Shown here: positions 49,974-59,574 of the stretch, in pieces
How the letters are laid out: each line of letters begins with the position of its first letter
Position numbering within the stretch: the first letter of the stretch is position 1
The notes under the pieces: model-generated
The model's input: the letters and a program-made list of their open reading frames with translations, nothing else
Told to the model about the DNA's origin: nothing
The model's database searches: none
NCBI RefSeq assembly: GCF_900104945.1
Contig: NZ_LT629736.1
Location: 2,561,001-2,625,000, forward strand
DNA: 64,000 bases
Source: Halopseudomonas xinjiangensis
Lineage (GTDB): Bacteria; Pseudomonadota; Gammaproteobacteria; Pseudomonadales; Pseudomonadaceae
Direction: 5' to 3'
Position numbers and translations under genes: made by a program

Positions 49974-50612
49974 ATGGTCGACTTCACTCTTACTGCGATT
50001 GCGCGTGACGACCTGGGGAAAGGTGCGAGCCGCCGCCTGCGTCGTAACGCAGATATGGTTCCGGCTATCGTTTACGGTGGCGAAAAGGCTCCCCAGAGCG
50101 TGTCCCTGGAAGCCCGTGAACTGAACAAGGCGCTGGAAAACGAAGCCTTCTACTCTCACATCATCAGCCTGTCTGTCGATGGCAAGAAAGAAGACGTCCT
50201 GCTCAAGGCCCTGCAGCGTCATCCGTCGAAGCCGCGCGTCATGCACGCCGACTTCCTGCGCGTGGTTGCTGGCCATCAGGTCACCGTTCAGGTTCCGTTG
50301 CACTTCATGAACCAGGAAATCTGCGTTGGCGTCAAGCAAGGCGGCGGCATCATTTCCCACACCATGACCGAAGTGGAAATCGCCTGCCTGCCCAAGGACC
50401 TGCCGGAATTCATCGAAGTCGACATGGCCAAGGTTGGCCTGAACGACATCGTGCACCTGTCGGACCTGAAGCTGCCCAAGGGCGTCACTATTCCGAGCCT
50501 GGCTCAAGGTCCGGACCACGACCTGCCGGTTGCCAACGTACACCCGGCTCGCGTCGTAGCAGACGACACCGACACCACCGAATCTTCGGAAGGTGAGGAA
50601 TCGGCGGAGTAA
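49974..50612 (+). CDS. rplY: 50S ribosomal protein L25 (CTC form)
   Basis: This 5S rRNA-binding ribosomal protein has 212 residues, the long form with an extra C-terminal TL5/CTC beta domain. The N-terminal L25 domain (about 1-95) shows [11 protein letters not shown] and VPAIVYGG; the second domain includes [15 protein letters not shown]. The C-terminus is acidic. AAGGAG lies six to nine bases before ATG 49974. The GCCCGC/GCGGGC hairpin at 49897-49912, in the gap after prs, may lower read-through. Confidence 0.96.
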   Translation: MVDFTLTAIARDDLGKGASRRLRRNADMVPAIVYGGEKAPQSVSLEARELNKALENEAFYSHIISLSVDGKKEDVLLKALQRHPSKPRVMHADFLRVVAGHQVTVQVPLHFMNQEICVGVKQGGGIISHTMTEVEIACLPKDLPEFIEVDMAKVGLNDIVHLSDLKLPKGVTIPSLAQGPDHDLPVANVHPARVVADDTDTTESSEGEESAE

Positions 50613-50643
50613 TTCACGCCGAGACCCATAAGGGGCGCCCGTT

Positions 50644-51231
50644 GTGACACAGGGAATCAAGTTGATCGTCGGCCTCGGCAACCCCGGGCCCGAATATGAA
50701 CTGACCCGGCACAACGCTGGCGCCCTTTTTGTTGAGCGACTGGCGGATCGGCACAACGTGTCGCTTCGACCGGAAGCCAAGTATTTCGGCCTGACCGCCC
50801 GCCTCACTCTGGACGGCCAGGACGTTCGCCTGTTGATACCCACCACTTTCATGAATCGTAGCGGCCAGGCCGTTGCTGCTCTAGCCGGCTTTTTCCGCAT
50901 CCTTCCGGAAGAAATCCTGGTTGCGCATGATGAACTGGACTTGCCTCCGGGCGTGGTCAAGTGCAAGAAAGGGGGTGGACACGGCGGACACAACGGGCTG
51001 CGCGACATCATCGCCAGTCTGGGCAATCAGAACACTTTTCATCGCCTTCGTCTGGGCATTGGCCATCCGGGCCACGCCTCACAGGTGACCGGCTTCGTGC
51101 TCGGACGCGCGCCAAAATCCGAGCAGGAAGCGCTGGACGCCTGTATCGACGAAGCCGTACAGCAGATACCCGCCATGCTCTCCGGCGAATGGACTCGGGT
51201 CATGCAGACCCTTCACAGCTTCAAGGTCTGA
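50644..51231 (+). CDS. pth: Peptidyl-tRNA hydrolase
   Basis: This essential enzyme recycles peptidyl-tRNAs dropped from the ribosome; 195 residues. The catalytic histidine lies in ELTRHNAG (about residue 23), and the conserved asparagines are in FMNRSG and [15 protein letters not shown] 50644 is the start. It lies 31 bases after rplY and 40 bases before ychF; the rplY-pth-ychF order is standard for gammaproteobacteria. Confidence 0.97.
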   Translation: MTQGIKLIVGLGNPGPEYELTRHNAGALFVERLADRHNVSLRPEAKYFGLTARLTLDGQDVRLLIPTTFMNRSGQAVAALAGFFRILPEEILVAHDELDLPPGVVKCKKGGGHGGHNGLRDIIASLGNQNTFHRLRLGIGHPGHASQVTGFVLGRAPKSEQEALDACIDEAVQQIPAMLSGEWTRVMQTLHSFKV

Positions 51232-51271
51232 TCAATTTTCGCCGTCATCCACGGCAGCAGAGGACACCGAA

Positions 51272-52372
51272 ATGGGATTTAACTGTGGAATCGTCGGCCT
51301 TCCCAACGTAGGCAAATCGACGCTCTTCAACGCTCTCACCAAAGCCGGCATCGGCGCCGAGAATTTCCCCTTCTGCACGATCGAGCCGAACAGCGGTGTG
51401 GTCCCCATGCCGGATCCTCGTCTGGATGCGCTGGCTGCAATCGTCAAGCCGGAAAAGGTCATCGCGACCACCATGGAGTTCGTCGATATTGCCGGCCTGG
51501 TCGCGGGTGCGTCCAAAGGCGAAGGGCTTGGCAACAAGTTTCTGGCCAATATCCGCGAGACCGATGCCATTGCCCATGTGGTCCGCTGCTTCGAAGACGA
51601 GAACGTCATTCACGTCTCAAACAGTGTCGACCCCAAGCGCGATATCGAGATCATCGACCTGGAACTGATCTTCGCCGACCTTGATAGCTGCGAAAAGCAG
51701 CTGCAACGGGTGTCCCGCAATGCCAAGGGCGGCGACAAAGAAGCTCTGGCGCAAAAAGCATTGTTTGAAAAGCTCATCCCGCATTTCAGCGAGGGCAAGC
51801 CCGCACGCAGCCTGATGAAGAGCATGAGCGAAGAAGAGAAGCGCATGGTTCGCAGCTTTCATCTGCTGACCAGCAAGCCGGTGATGTATATCGCCAACGT
51901 GGCCGAAGATGGGTTCGAAAACAACCCACATCTGGATGTGGTCCGGACTATCGCTGAAGAAGAAGGCGCGCTAGTCGTCCCGGTGTGCAACAAAATCGAG
52001 GCGGAGATCGCCGAGCTTGACGACGGCGAAGAGAAGGACATGTTTCTCGAATCGCTGGGACTGGAAGAGCCCGGTCTGAACCGCGTCATCCGCGCTGGTT
52101 ACGAACTACTCAATCTGCAGACCTACTTCACCGCTGGTGTGAAGGAAGTCCGCGCATGGACCGTTAAGATCGGCGCGACCGCGCCGCAGGCGGCCGCTGT
52201 CATTCACACGGATTTTGAAAAGGGGTTCATCCGCGCAGAAGTCATCGCGTATGACGACTTCATCCAGTACCGCGGCGAAGCCGGTGCCAAGGAGGCAGGC
52301 AAATGGCGTCTGGAAGGCAAGGAATACATCGTCAAGGACGGCGACGTGATGCACTTCCGCTTCAACGTCTGA
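51272..52372 (+). CDS. ychF: Redox-regulated ATPase YchF
   Basis: This is an Obg-family P-loop protein that prefers ATP and binds ribosomes; 366 residues. The P-loop LPNVGKST lies at 10-17, [17 protein letters not shown] gives the G3 region, and the G4-type segment NVAEDG is modified as expected for ATP specificity. The C-terminal TGS domain runs from about 280 to the end. ATG 51272 follows a weak ribosome site. The gene is followed by a GC-rich hairpin and converges on the DUF2945 gene. Confidence 0.96.
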   Translation: MGFNCGIVGLPNVGKSTLFNALTKAGIGAENFPFCTIEPNSGVVPMPDPRLDALAAIVKPEKVIATTMEFVDIAGLVAGASKGEGLGNKFLANIRETDAIAHVVRCFEDENVIHVSNSVDPKRDIEIIDLELIFADLDSCEKQLQRVSRNAKGGDKEALAQKALFEKLIPHFSEGKPARSLMKSMSEEEKRMVRSFHLLTSKPVMYIANVAEDGFENNPHLDVVRTIAEEEGALVVPVCNKIEAEIAELDDGEEKDMFLESLGLEEPGLNRVIRAGYELLNLQTYFTAGVKEVRAWTVKIGATAPQAAAVIHTDFEKGFIRAEVIAYDDFIQYRGEAGAKEAGKWRLEGKEYIVKDGDVMHFRFNV

Positions 52373-52378
52373 TACCGG

Positions 52379-52398
52379 GGCCGGGCGTCTGCCCGGCC
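52379..52398. terminator. Hairpin at the ychF/DUF2945 convergence
   Basis: GGCCGGGC (52379-52386), loop GTCT, GCCCGGCC (52391-52398): a perfect eight-base-pair GC stem seven bases after the ychF stop. No T-run follows, so it could act by pausing or as an mRNA end protector. Confidence 0.5.
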
Positions 52399-52427
52399 GC
52401 ACTTCCAGAGCCCTCCCCATTCCGCTT

Positions 52428-52640
52428 TCAGCGTGTTTTGTTCAACGCGTCCTCATGATGCATTGCGATCGCCCCGGTTTTGTCGCTCCTGACCTCGTAC
52501 TGTGGTTCCTCTGAACTGGCAGGACGGTGACGTCCCTTGAACTCTGTATCGCTGGTGTGCACTCGAACTACTTCCCCTTCGATATGCCCCGCCTCCGAGT
52601 TCCAACGAACGTGATCCCCTACTTTCAGTTTCTGCGTCAT
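52428..52640 (-). CDS. DUF2945 (hypervirulence-associated TUDOR-like) small protein
   Basis: This 70-residue soluble protein has the DUF2945 pattern: KVGDHVRWNSEAGHIEGEVVRV at the N-terminus and EPQYEVRSDKTGAIAMHHEDAL at the end, which together form a small SH3/tudor-like barrel. GAGGAA lies about nine bases before ATG 52640. It stands alone between ychF (convergent) and the MscS gene (divergent). The molecular function is unknown; the name comes from fungal homologues. Confidence 0.85.
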   Translation of the reverse strand: MTQKLKVGDHVRWNSEAGHIEGEVVRVHTSDTEFKGRHRPASSEEPQYEVRSDKTGAIAMHHEDALNKTR

Positions 52641-52821
52641 GGCTGTATTCCTCAGGGTTTGCGACTTCGAGTTCGACTCGACTATCTCCGATAAGTTGAC
52701 CCGACAGCCTATTTCCCGCGGTACCTGGCCAGCCGGCGGCGGGAACTATCGCCGCGGGACATGACCGAATTGGTACCTTCACAGCAAGACATCGATCGCG
52801 AGATAACAGGAGCAGTGGCGA

Positions 52822-53946
52822 ATGGATTGGTGGCGAACGGATTGGGAATTCCTCCAGCAGGATTCGATCTGGATCAACCTCGGCATATTGCTGGCAGTGA
52901 CTCTGGTCGGTTACTGGGTACTGCGTGCGATACTGAAAATAGTCAGCAAACGTCTGGCAGCGAAGGCGGACAAGTCGCATACCGCTTTCCTCATTATTCT
53001 GTCGGAAATGCTCCGGCACACCAGTCGCGTATTGCTGTTTGCCTTCTCGCTTCTCCTAGCCCTGCGCATCGTGGACGTGGCGTCGGATTGGGAGCGATTT
53101 CTGTCCCATGGCTGGTTCATCGCGCTAGCCTTCCAGATTGCCCTCTGGCTGGACACCGCAGCCCGCCTTTGGATGGACAGTCTCACCCGCGACGGCAAGA
53201 AGCGAAACCCGGTGACCACCACCGTCATCGGTATCATGATCCGCCTGGTGGTGTGGACCATGATGCTGCTTTCCATCCTGGCCAACCTGGGAGTGGACAT
53301 TACGGCCATGGTGGCCAGCCTGGGTGTCGGCGGTATTGCCATAGCCCTGGCGCTGCAGACGCTCCTGAGCGATGTGTTCGCCTCCCTGGCAATCGGTATC
53401 GACAAACCATTCGAGATAGGCGACTTCGTGGTATTTGGCGAGGTAGCCGGAAACATCGAGCACATAGGCCTGAAGACGACCAGGATCCGTGCCTTGAGCG
53501 GCGAGCAGATCGTCTGCGCGAACGCGGATCTATTGTCTAAGATCTTGCACAATTACAAGCGGATGAACACGCGCCGGATCGTTTTCAAGTTCGGGATCAT
53601 GTATAGCACCCCGACAGAAAAGGTTCGCGAAGTCGCAACCATGGTGAGAAACGTCGTCGACGCTGTACCCGATACGAGGTTCGATCGCGCGCATTTCGTA
53701 TCTTTCGACGACAGCCAGCTCACCTTCGAGGTCGTACACATTGTCCAATCGTCGGACTACAACCGCTACATGGACATTCAGCAGGAGATCAACCTGGGCT
53801 TGCTGCAAGGCTGTAGAGACCTCGGCGTTGGCTTTGCCTTTCCTACTCGCAGCGTTGAGTTCGTTGGCGGGAAGTTGCCTGAAATCAGCGTTGCAGGTGT
53901 TCCACAGGGGAAATCAGCGGCGAACCAGCAGTCTGCCGGCGACTGA
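52822..53946 (+). CDS. Mechanosensitive ion channel family protein (MscS-like)
   Basis: This inner-membrane channel homologue has 374 residues. Four hydrophobic segments precede the pore-lining helix GVGGIAIALALQTLLSDVFASLAIGI (about residues 168-193); the beta domain follows with PFEIGDFVVF and VEHIGLKTTRIRAL (with EHIG), and then a C-terminal alpha-beta region. The gene stands alone; upstream GGAG lies ten bases before ATG. The expected role is release of solutes on hypo-osmotic shock, which would complement betT. Which MscS paralogue it is cannot be told. Confidence 0.9.
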   Translation: MDWWRTDWEFLQQDSIWINLGILLAVTLVGYWVLRAILKIVSKRLAAKADKSHTAFLIILSEMLRHTSRVLLFAFSLLLALRIVDVASDWERFLSHGWFIALAFQIALWLDTAARLWMDSLTRDGKKRNPVTTTVIGIMIRLVVWTMMLLSILANLGVDITAMVASLGVGGIAIALALQTLLSDVFASLAIGIDKPFEIGDFVVFGEVAGNIEHIGLKTTRIRALSGEQIVCANADLLSKILHNYKRMNTRRIVFKFGIMYSTPTEKVREVATMVRNVVDAVPDTRFDRAHFVSFDDSQLTFEVVHIVQSSDYNRYMDIQQEINLGLLQGCRDLGVGFAFPTRSVEFVGGKLPEISVAGVPQGKSAANQQSAGD

Positions 53947-54010
53947 ATGGCCGTGGCGCAACAAGGCAGTAAGCGGTTGAATAAGCGGGGAAAAAATCGA
54001 ATCAGAACGC

Positions 54011-54040
54011 TTGACAATAACGCCGCACGACTGAATAATG
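54011..54040 (+). promoter_or_regulatory. Promoter of tRNA-Met
   Basis: A perfect -35 TTGACA (54011-54016), 17-base spacer and AATAAT (54034-54039), followed by a GC-rich discriminator GCGCGCC and the tRNA start at 54053. GC-rich discriminators are typical of stringently controlled stable-RNA promoters. Confidence 0.85.
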
Positions 54041-54052
54041 CGCGCCTCGGAT

Positions 54053-54129
54053 GGCTACATAGCTCAGTTGGTTAGAGCACAGCATTCATAATGCTGGGGT
54101 CCCTGGTTCAAGTCCAGGTGTAGCCACCA
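54053..54129 (+). tRNA. tRNA-Met (anticodon CAT)
   Basis: A 77-base cloverleaf with acceptor GGCTACA/TGTAGCC, discriminator A and encoded CCA. The anticodon loop TTCATAA has CAT at 54087-54089, and the T-arm is CTGGTTCAAGTCCAG. A fully paired first acceptor base pair (G-C) indicates elongator and not initiator methionine tRNA. It is a single-gene unit with its own promoter and terminator. Confidence 0.97.
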
Positions 54130-54137
54130 ACCTTTTC

Positions 54138-54167
54138 AAGGGCTTGGCTTCGGCCAGGCCCTTTTTT
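54138..54167 (+). terminator. Rho-independent terminator of tRNA-Met
   Basis: AAGGGCTTGGC (54138-54148), loop TTCG, GCCAGGCCCTT (54153-54163), with one G-T pair, followed by a T-run to 54167. Confidence 0.93.
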
Positions 54168-54197
54168 ATTGCCTGTCTGCTCTGCCTGCGTGATCTC

Positions 54198-55193
54198 TCA
54201 GAGGTGTTCCAGAATCGCCCTTTCCAGCTCCGTGGTGGTTCTGGAACCGAGACCATCCAATGGCAGCTCGCTTAGCACCGCCTCTACCGCCCGCTCCACG
54301 CGTTCCGCCAGTTCAGGCTTGCGCCAGTGATAACGCAATAGCAGCGCTACGCTGAGAATCGCAGCGATCGGGTTGGCCTGTCCTGTTCCGGCTATATCCG
54401 GCGCGCTACCATGAACCGGTTCGGCGAGGGCCACGCCGTCGCCCCAGTTGAGCGAGGGCGCCATGCCCAGTCCGCCACACCAATGACTCGCAAGGTCCGA
54501 AAGAATGTCGCCGAACAGGTTACTGGTAACGATCACGTCGAAGCGCTCCGGTCCTGCCACCAGATCAAGCGCAGCGACGTCAACCAGCCGTTCATCCACC
54601 AGCGCACCGAATCCCGAATTGATAAGCACGTCCCGCACGCTGTCACGGAACAGCCCGCCGGTGAGGGGCAACACATTGGCCTTGTGTACGATGGTGATAC
54701 GCCTGCTCTGCCGGAGTTCGGCAATCGCCCTCGCCTTTGCCGCCAGTCGCTCCGAAGCGGCCCGGCTGACGTGACATTCGGCAATAGCGATACCCGTCGC
54801 GTCCAGTCGTTCTATCCCTACATAAAGACCTTCACTGTTTTCGCGAACCACCACCAGATCGACATCCGGTCGCGGCGAGACCTGCGGCCAGCTGCGCACC
54901 GGTCGAACATTCACGTAGAGCCCCGCCTTTTGCCGCAGCGTGAGGATTGCACTGCGGTAGCCCTCAACACGTCCTGCCGGCGACGAAACAGCTCCGAACA
55001 GGCCCGCTCCACACTCCAGCAGCGACTCAAGCGTGCGTTCAGGAACTGCGCTGCCGTGCCTGGTGAAACAATCCCAGCCGGCTTCCGCCTCGACGACTTC
55101 GAGGTCCGGCAACAGCTTCTCTAGCACTGCAGCAGCCACCGGGACGACCTCCCGGCCTATACCGTCTCCGGGTATGACGCATAGCTTCTTCAC
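54198..55193 (-). CDS. Isocitrate/isopropylmalate family dehydrogenase
   Basis: This is an NAD(P)-dependent beta-decarboxylating dehydrogenase, 331 residues. Visible motifs: VIPGDGIGREV at 6-16, the substrate loop VRENSEGLYVG, HKANVLPLTGGLFRD, TSNLFGDILSDLA and EPVHGSAPDIAG. The RENSEGLY loop differs from LeuB (RELTGGLY) and Icd, and looks closest to homoisocitrate or tartrate/malate-type members. GTG 55193 overlaps the transporter stop as GTGA. It ends the leuA operon, so a role in a 2-oxoacid chain-elongation or a related pathway is tempting but unproven. The true leuB is expected elsewhere. Confidence 0.85.
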   Translation of the reverse strand: MKKLCVIPGDGIGREVVPVAAAVLEKLLPDLEVVEAEAGWDCFTRHGSAVPERTLESLLECGAGLFGAVSSPAGRVEGYRSAILTLRQKAGLYVNVRPVRSWPQVSPRPDVDLVVVRENSEGLYVGIERLDATGIAIAECHVSRAASERLAAKARAIAELRQSRRITIVHKANVLPLTGGLFRDSVRDVLINSGFGALVDERLVDVAALDLVAGPERFDVIVTSNLFGDILSDLASHWCGGLGMAPSLNWGDGVALAEPVHGSAPDIAGTGQANPIAAILSVALLLRYHWRKPELAERVERAVEAVLSELPLDGLGSRTTTELERAILEHL

Positions 55194-56080
55194 GGGCGAG
55201 TTTCCCAGGTCGCCAGCAAAAGCCCGAGGAAGGTCAGCGCACCTCCAGCCAGATGGTACCAATGCAAGGTTTCACCCAGGAGCGCAACGCTCAGCAGCGC
55301 AGCGAAGACTGGCATGAGATAACTGAATAACGAGGCAGTCGCCGGGCCCAGTACCTTGACGCCATTGTTCCAGGCCAGGTAAGCCACCAACGAGGCGAAT
55401 ATGGCGGTGTAGCCCACTGCCAGGAAGGCTTCCGTTGACAAGGGCATCCCGCCAGTCTGCTTCAGCTCCCATAGATAGAACGGCAGCAGCAGCGGCACCC
55501 CGAACAACAGCATCGCCGAGAGCTGCACCACTCCCGGGACCGGCAATATCCACTTACGCAGCAGCACCGAATACAAGCCCCAGGCAAGCACCGCGACCAC
55601 CATGATCAGGTCACCACGGTTGAACGTGAGTGTCAGTAGCCGCGCCGGCTCACCGAGCGTAAGAATCACCAGCAAGCCGAGGAACGACAGTACCGCGCCG
55701 AGCAACGTCATCGCCGTCGGCCATTGGCGCAGCAGTACGATGGACCAGATGAACGCGGCGACCGGCAAGCCCGTGTTGACCAGAGTGATGTTGATGGCCG
55801 TGGTGCTTTGCGCCGCCAGATATAAAAGCGTGTTATAGGACGAGATGCTCAGCGCCGCCAGCACTGCCACGCGAAACCACCGGCTAAAGAGAACCTGGCG
55901 ATGGAACCAGAGCGCCCGCAACGTGAACGGCAGCAGAAGCAGCAGCGCTGTGGTCCAGCGCCAGAACGATAAGCTGATCGGCGGCAGTAGTCCTGCCGTG
56001 GCACGTGCCACCAGCGCATTGCCGGCCCAGGCGAGGGTACAAATCACCAGCCCCGCCATCGCCAGCTGTCTGGAGGTCAT
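55190..56080 (-). CDS. EamA/DMT family transporter
   Basis: This inner-membrane drug/metabolite transporter has 296 residues, ten helices and two EamA repeats (about 10-140 and 155-290). The family pattern WAGNALVARA near the N-terminus and LAWNNGVKVLGPATASLFSYLMPVFAAL in the second repeat are visible. It overlaps the carbonic anhydrase gene and the dehydrogenase gene by four bases each. The substrate is unknown; export of amino acids or their precursors would fit the operon. Confidence 0.9.
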   Translation of the reverse strand: MTSRQLAMAGLVICTLAWAGNALVARATAGLLPPISLSFWRWTTALLLLLPFTLRALWFHRQVLFSRWFRVAVLAALSISSYNTLLYLAAQSTTAINITLVNTGLPVAAFIWSIVLLRQWPTAMTLLGAVLSFLGLLVILTLGEPARLLTLTFNRGDLIMVVAVLAWGLYSVLLRKWILPVPGVVQLSAMLLFGVPLLLPFYLWELKQTGGMPLSTEAFLAVGYTAIFASLVAYLAWNNGVKVLGPATASLFSYLMPVFAALLSVALLGETLHWYHLAGGALTFLGLLLATWETRP

Positions 56081-56718
56081 GCGCCAGGCGGACCTAGCCG
56101 GTACTGCTCGGGAATCTGCGTGGCGTCTGATACGGTCACATCCAGATCCTTGAGAAAGCCGTCCTTGATGCCGTAGATGAACCCATGCACGGATAGCGGC
56201 TGGGCGCGGTGCCAGGCGTTTTGAACGATGCTGGTGTGGCTGACGTTGGCGACCTGGCGCATGACGTTGATCTCACACATCCGGTCGAGGCGCGTCTCCT
56301 CATCTTCGATCAACCGGAGCCGCTCGCGCTGATGGTAATACAGGTCGCGTATGGTACGCAGCCAGCCATCACTCAACCCCAGCTGTTCGTTACGCATCGC
56401 GGCACGCACGCCACCGCAACCATAGTGGCCGGTCACTATGATGTGTTTAACCTTGAGCACATCGACGGCGAACTGCATTACGGACAGACAGTTGAGATCA
56501 GTGTGCAGCACCACGTTCGCGACATTGCGATGCACGAATAACTCACCCGGCATCAAACCAACGATCTCATTGGCAGGAACACGTGAGTCGGCACAACCGA
56601 TCCAAAGATATTCAGGTGATTGCTGCTTTGCGAGCTTGGAGAAAAACTCGGGGTCGTCCTGCTTGATGGACTCGGCCCACTCACGGTTGTTGGCGAACAG
56701 GTGCTTCAAATCGGACAT
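56077..56718 (-). CDS. can: Beta-class carbonic anhydrase
   Basis: This zinc enzyme interconverts carbon dioxide and bicarbonate; 213 residues. The zinc ligands are C42 and D44 (GCADSRVP) and H98 and C101 (HYGCGG), matching the E. coli Can type. It provides bicarbonate for carboxylations at low CO2. It sits between rimI (68-base gap) and the EamA transporter (overlap). A carbonic anhydrase gene next to rimI also occurs in P. aeruginosa. Confidence 0.96.
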   Translation of the reverse strand: MSDLKHLFANNREWAESIKQDDPEFFSKLAKQQSPEYLWIGCADSRVPANEIVGLMPGELFVHRNVANVVLHTDLNCLSVMQFAVDVLKVKHIIVTGHYGCGGVRAAMRNEQLGLSDGWLRTIRDLYYHQRERLRLIEDEETRLDRMCEINVMRQVANVSHTSIVQNAWHRAQPLSVHGFIYGIKDGFLKDLDVTVSDATQIPEQYRLGPPGA

Positions 56719-56786
56719 CTTCTGTACTCTTGTCTAGCCGTTTTGTTGTTGCCGTTTCAGACGTGCTGCTTCAAGCCCGCGTCACG

Positions 56787-57239
56787 TCAGTCGAGCAGTG
56801 AATAGGCCATCACCAGCGCGTCTTCACGGCCGCCAACTGCAGGGTAGTAGTTCTTTCTGCGGCCGATTTCGTTGAAACCGAACCGCTCGTAAAGATGGTT
56901 GGCTGCCTCATTCGATTCGCGCACCTCGAGAAAGGTCACTTCTGCCTCGCGCTGCCTGGCTCGCTCAATCAGGTGAGCCAGGAGTCTGCCGCCAAGTCCG
57001 TTGCCCTGGTTCTCTGGCTTCACGGTGATATTCAAGAGATGAGATTCACCAGCTGCCGCTGTCAGTACACCATGACCGATCTGCTGATTACCTAAAAACA
57101 TCAGCCAGCATTCGTAACCTGAACGAATGCAGTCAAGAAAAATCCCACGCGTCCATGGATGGCTGAACGCGGAGTACTCGACGTGTAGCACCGCATCCAC
57201 ATCGCTTTCCAGCATTGGCCGAAAATGCAGCCCGTTCAT
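56787..57239 (-). CDS. rimI: Ribosomal-protein S18-alanine N-acetyltransferase
   Basis: This GNAT acetyltransferase acts on the N-terminus of ribosomal protein S18; 150 residues. The acetyl-CoA motif NQGNGLGGRLL lies at about 81-91 and the LEVRESNEAANHLYERFGF block at about 109-127. ATG 57239 is chosen for the standard length; the frame is open to 57284. It overlaps the holD-like gene by four bases. The holD-rimI pair is also found in E. coli. Confidence 0.95.
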   Translation of the reverse strand: MNGLHFRPMLESDVDAVLHVEYSAFSHPWTRGIFLDCIRSGYECWLMFLGNQQIGHGVLTAAAGESHLLNITVKPENQGNGLGGRLLAHLIERARQREAEVTFLEVRESNEAANHLYERFGFNEIGRRKNYYPAVGGREDALVMAYSLLD

Positions 57240-58033
57240 TCCCGCTCCTTCCACCTCGGCATCACCCGCTTCAATAGTTTCCACAATTTTATCTTCTCGG
57301 ACGGAACACTCGGTAACTGCTCGAGCCCGGCGGCAAACCAGGCAGGAGCCAGCCCATCCAGCGCTTCCTCGCGTCCAAACAACCGCTCCGGGGTACTGGC
57401 ATCCGCGTCAGCAAGCAATGCGCAACGCTCACCGAAGCACCCGATCGATACGACAGATTGATCTTCCAGTCGCGCCTGAACGAACGCAATCAGCGCCTGG
57501 CTGGCTGCTTCCGCGCTGCGATCAAACTGGGGGTTGCGTGTCAGCGGCCACTGAAAATCGGCAAACAACGCGGGCCGATCAGGCAGTCCGGCTGCGCGGA
57601 GTATGTCGGCGAGCAGTCGATAGGGTGCAGTGGCTTTCTCCAGGCCCGGTTCGCTGACTTCCAGAAGCAAAGCACAAGGCCCGGCCAGCCAGAGCTGCAG
57701 ATAGAAAGGCGCCAACGCGGGTGAGCTCGGCTGAGCCTTGGTCACCGCCTCCATTTCCGTAGCTGGCTTTTCTGCGGTTTCCGCAAGCGAGGCAGAAGCA
57801 GCAGGCGGGGCAGGCTCGCTCGTCTGGTCCGGTTGCTCGTGTGGCCCAGCATCAGCAGGCATGGGCTCAGTCGACTGGCCGATAGCGGAAATGTCCGCCA
57901 GACCTTGGCCGCCCTCTGGTTGCGCTGAAGCTTGTACGGGAAGGGTTGGTGAATCAGACGACTGCTCTCTCGGCACCCAACTGATAACACCCAACGCATT
58001 CAGGTATGCGAGTCGCGTGTTTTCGTGCATCAA
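57236..58033 (-). CDS. holD: Probable DNA polymerase III psi subunit (HolD-like, divergent)
   Basis: This 265-residue protein lies directly upstream of rimI. The N-terminus ([19 protein letters not shown]) resembles the E. coli psi start, which has L-x-x-L-G-I-x-x-W-x-x-R and binds the chi subunit. A low-complexity linker rich in P, E and A follows (about 25-105), then a globular part with [17 protein letters not shown] and a WPL motif. Pseudomonad psi proteins are known to be strongly diverged. The E. coli protein is only 137 residues, so the linker explains the excess. It starts inside the leuA end (four-base overlap). Confidence 0.75.
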   Translation of the reverse strand: MMHENTRLAYLNALGVISWVPREQSSDSPTLPVQASAQPEGGQGLADISAIGQSTEPMPADAGPHEQPDQTSEPAPPAASASLAETAEKPATEMEAVTKAQPSSPALAPFYLQLWLAGPCALLLEVSEPGLEKATAPYRLLADILRAAGLPDRPALFADFQWPLTRNPQFDRSAEAASQALIAFVQARLEDQSVVSIGCFGERCALLADADASTPERLFGREEALDGLAPAWFAAGLEQLPSVPSEKIKLWKLLKRVMPRWKERE

Positions 58034-59574
58034 ACGCCTTCCGTTTGCGGGTGAGCACGCTGCACACCGCTCTGCATGAGATTCAATGCGTTGATATAGG
58101 CTTTTGCGGACGCCACCACGATGTCGGTATCGGCACCATTACCGTTGACGATCCGGCCGGCCTTCTCGAGGCGCACGGTTACCTCTCCTTGCGAATCGGT
58201 GCTCTGGGTGATCGCATTTACGGAATACAGTTGCAACGAGGCATGAGAACTGATGATCTGCTCGATCGCACGGAACGCTGCATCGACCGGCCCGGAGCCA
58301 TCAGCCGTGGCACTACGCGCCTGACCATCAACGCTCAGCGCAACTCGGGCGCGCGGCGTTTCGCCAGTGCGAGACGCCACGTCGAGATAGACCAACTTCA
58401 CTCGTTCTACAACGTCACTGAGCGTGTCCGACACAAGCGCCTGAAGATCTTCGTCGAAGATCTCATGTTTCTTGTCGGCCAGCTCCTTGAAGCGGGCGAA
58501 AGCCGCGTTGAGCTCCGACTCGCCCGACAGTTGGATGCCCAGTTCTTCGAGCCGGGTCCTGAAGGCGTTGCGCCCCGACAATTTACCCAGCGATAAGCGA
58601 CTCGTGTGCCAGCCCACCGACTGAGCGCTCATGATTTCGTAGGTTTCGCGATGTTTGAGCACACCGTCCTGGTGAATGCCGGACTCATGCGCAAAGGCAT
58701 TTGCCCCGACGATGGCCTTGTTCGGCTGCACCGGGAAGCCGGTGATGGTCGATACCAACTTCGACGTACTAACGATCTGCTCGGTGACGATGTTCGTATG
58801 CACGCCAAGCACGTCCTGGCGAGTCTTGATCGCCATGACGATCTCCTCAAGCGCCGCGTTGCCGGCCCGCTCGCCGAGGCCGTTGATCGTGCATTCGACC
58901 TGCCGCGCTCCGGCGGTGACTGCAGCAAGAGAATTGGCTACCGCCAGCCCGAGATCGTTATGGCAGTGCACCGAGAAAATAGCTTTGTCGGCATTCGGAA
59001 CCCGCCGGATCACCTCGCCGATGGTCTCGGCGAACTGGTGCGGAATGGCATAACCTACGGTATCCGGGATATTGATGGTTCGAGCCCCGGCGTCGATCGC
59101 CGCTTCGATGATCCGGCAGAGGAAATCGATGTCGGAGCGACCCGCATCCTCACAGGAAAACTCGACGTCCGCGCAGAGATTCCTGGCATGCCGCACCGCT
59201 CGCACCGCTTGTTCAATAACCTGCTCCGGTGCCAACCGCAGCTTGTATTGCATATGTATCGGGCTGGTAGCGATGAAGGTGTGAATACGGCCTGAGTTGG
59301 CGCCTGCCAGCGCCTCGGCGGCGCGTTCGATATCCGCTTCCACTGCGCGAGACAGACTACACACGGTGCTCTCGGTCACGCTATCGGCAATTGCCTTGAC
59401 CGCGGCGAAGTCACCCGGACTGGCAATAGCGAACCCCGCCTCGATCACGTCCACGCCAAGCTTTTCCAATGCTTTGGCAATGCGCAGCTTTTCTTCGCCG
59501 GTCATCGAAGCGCCTGGACTTTGTTCTCCATCACGCAAGGTGGTGTCGAATATGAAAACGCGGTCCTGATTCAT
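58030..59574 (-). CDS. leuA: 2-isopropylmalate synthase
   Basis: This first enzyme of leucine synthesis condenses acetyl-CoA with 2-oxoisovalerate; 514 residues, the short E. coli-type form and not the longer form found in P. aeruginosa. The metal and substrate motifs are [15 protein letters not shown] at 9-23 and HCHNDLG, with GLGERAGN following. The C-terminal regulatory domain (about 385-500), which senses leucine, is complete. It starts a run of overlapping genes: holD, rimI, can, eamA and a dehydrogenase. I see no leader peptide with leucine codons in the 239 bases upstream. Confidence 0.95.
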   Translation of the reverse strand: MNQDRVFIFDTTLRDGEQSPGASMTGEEKLRIAKALEKLGVDVIEAGFAIASPGDFAAVKAIADSVTESTVCSLSRAVEADIERAAEALAGANSGRIHTFIATSPIHMQYKLRLAPEQVIEQAVRAVRHARNLCADVEFSCEDAGRSDIDFLCRIIEAAIDAGARTINIPDTVGYAIPHQFAETIGEVIRRVPNADKAIFSVHCHNDLGLAVANSLAAVTAGARQVECTINGLGERAGNAALEEIVMAIKTRQDVLGVHTNIVTEQIVSTSKLVSTITGFPVQPNKAIVGANAFAHESGIHQDGVLKHRETYEIMSAQSVGWHTSRLSLGKLSGRNAFRTRLEELGIQLSGESELNAAFARFKELADKKHEIFDEDLQALVSDTLSDVVERVKLVYLDVASRTGETPRARVALSVDGQARSATADGSGPVDAAFRAIEQIISSHASLQLYSVNAITQSTDSQGEVTVRLEKAGRIVNGNGADTDIVVASAKAYINALNLMQSGVQRAHPQTEGV

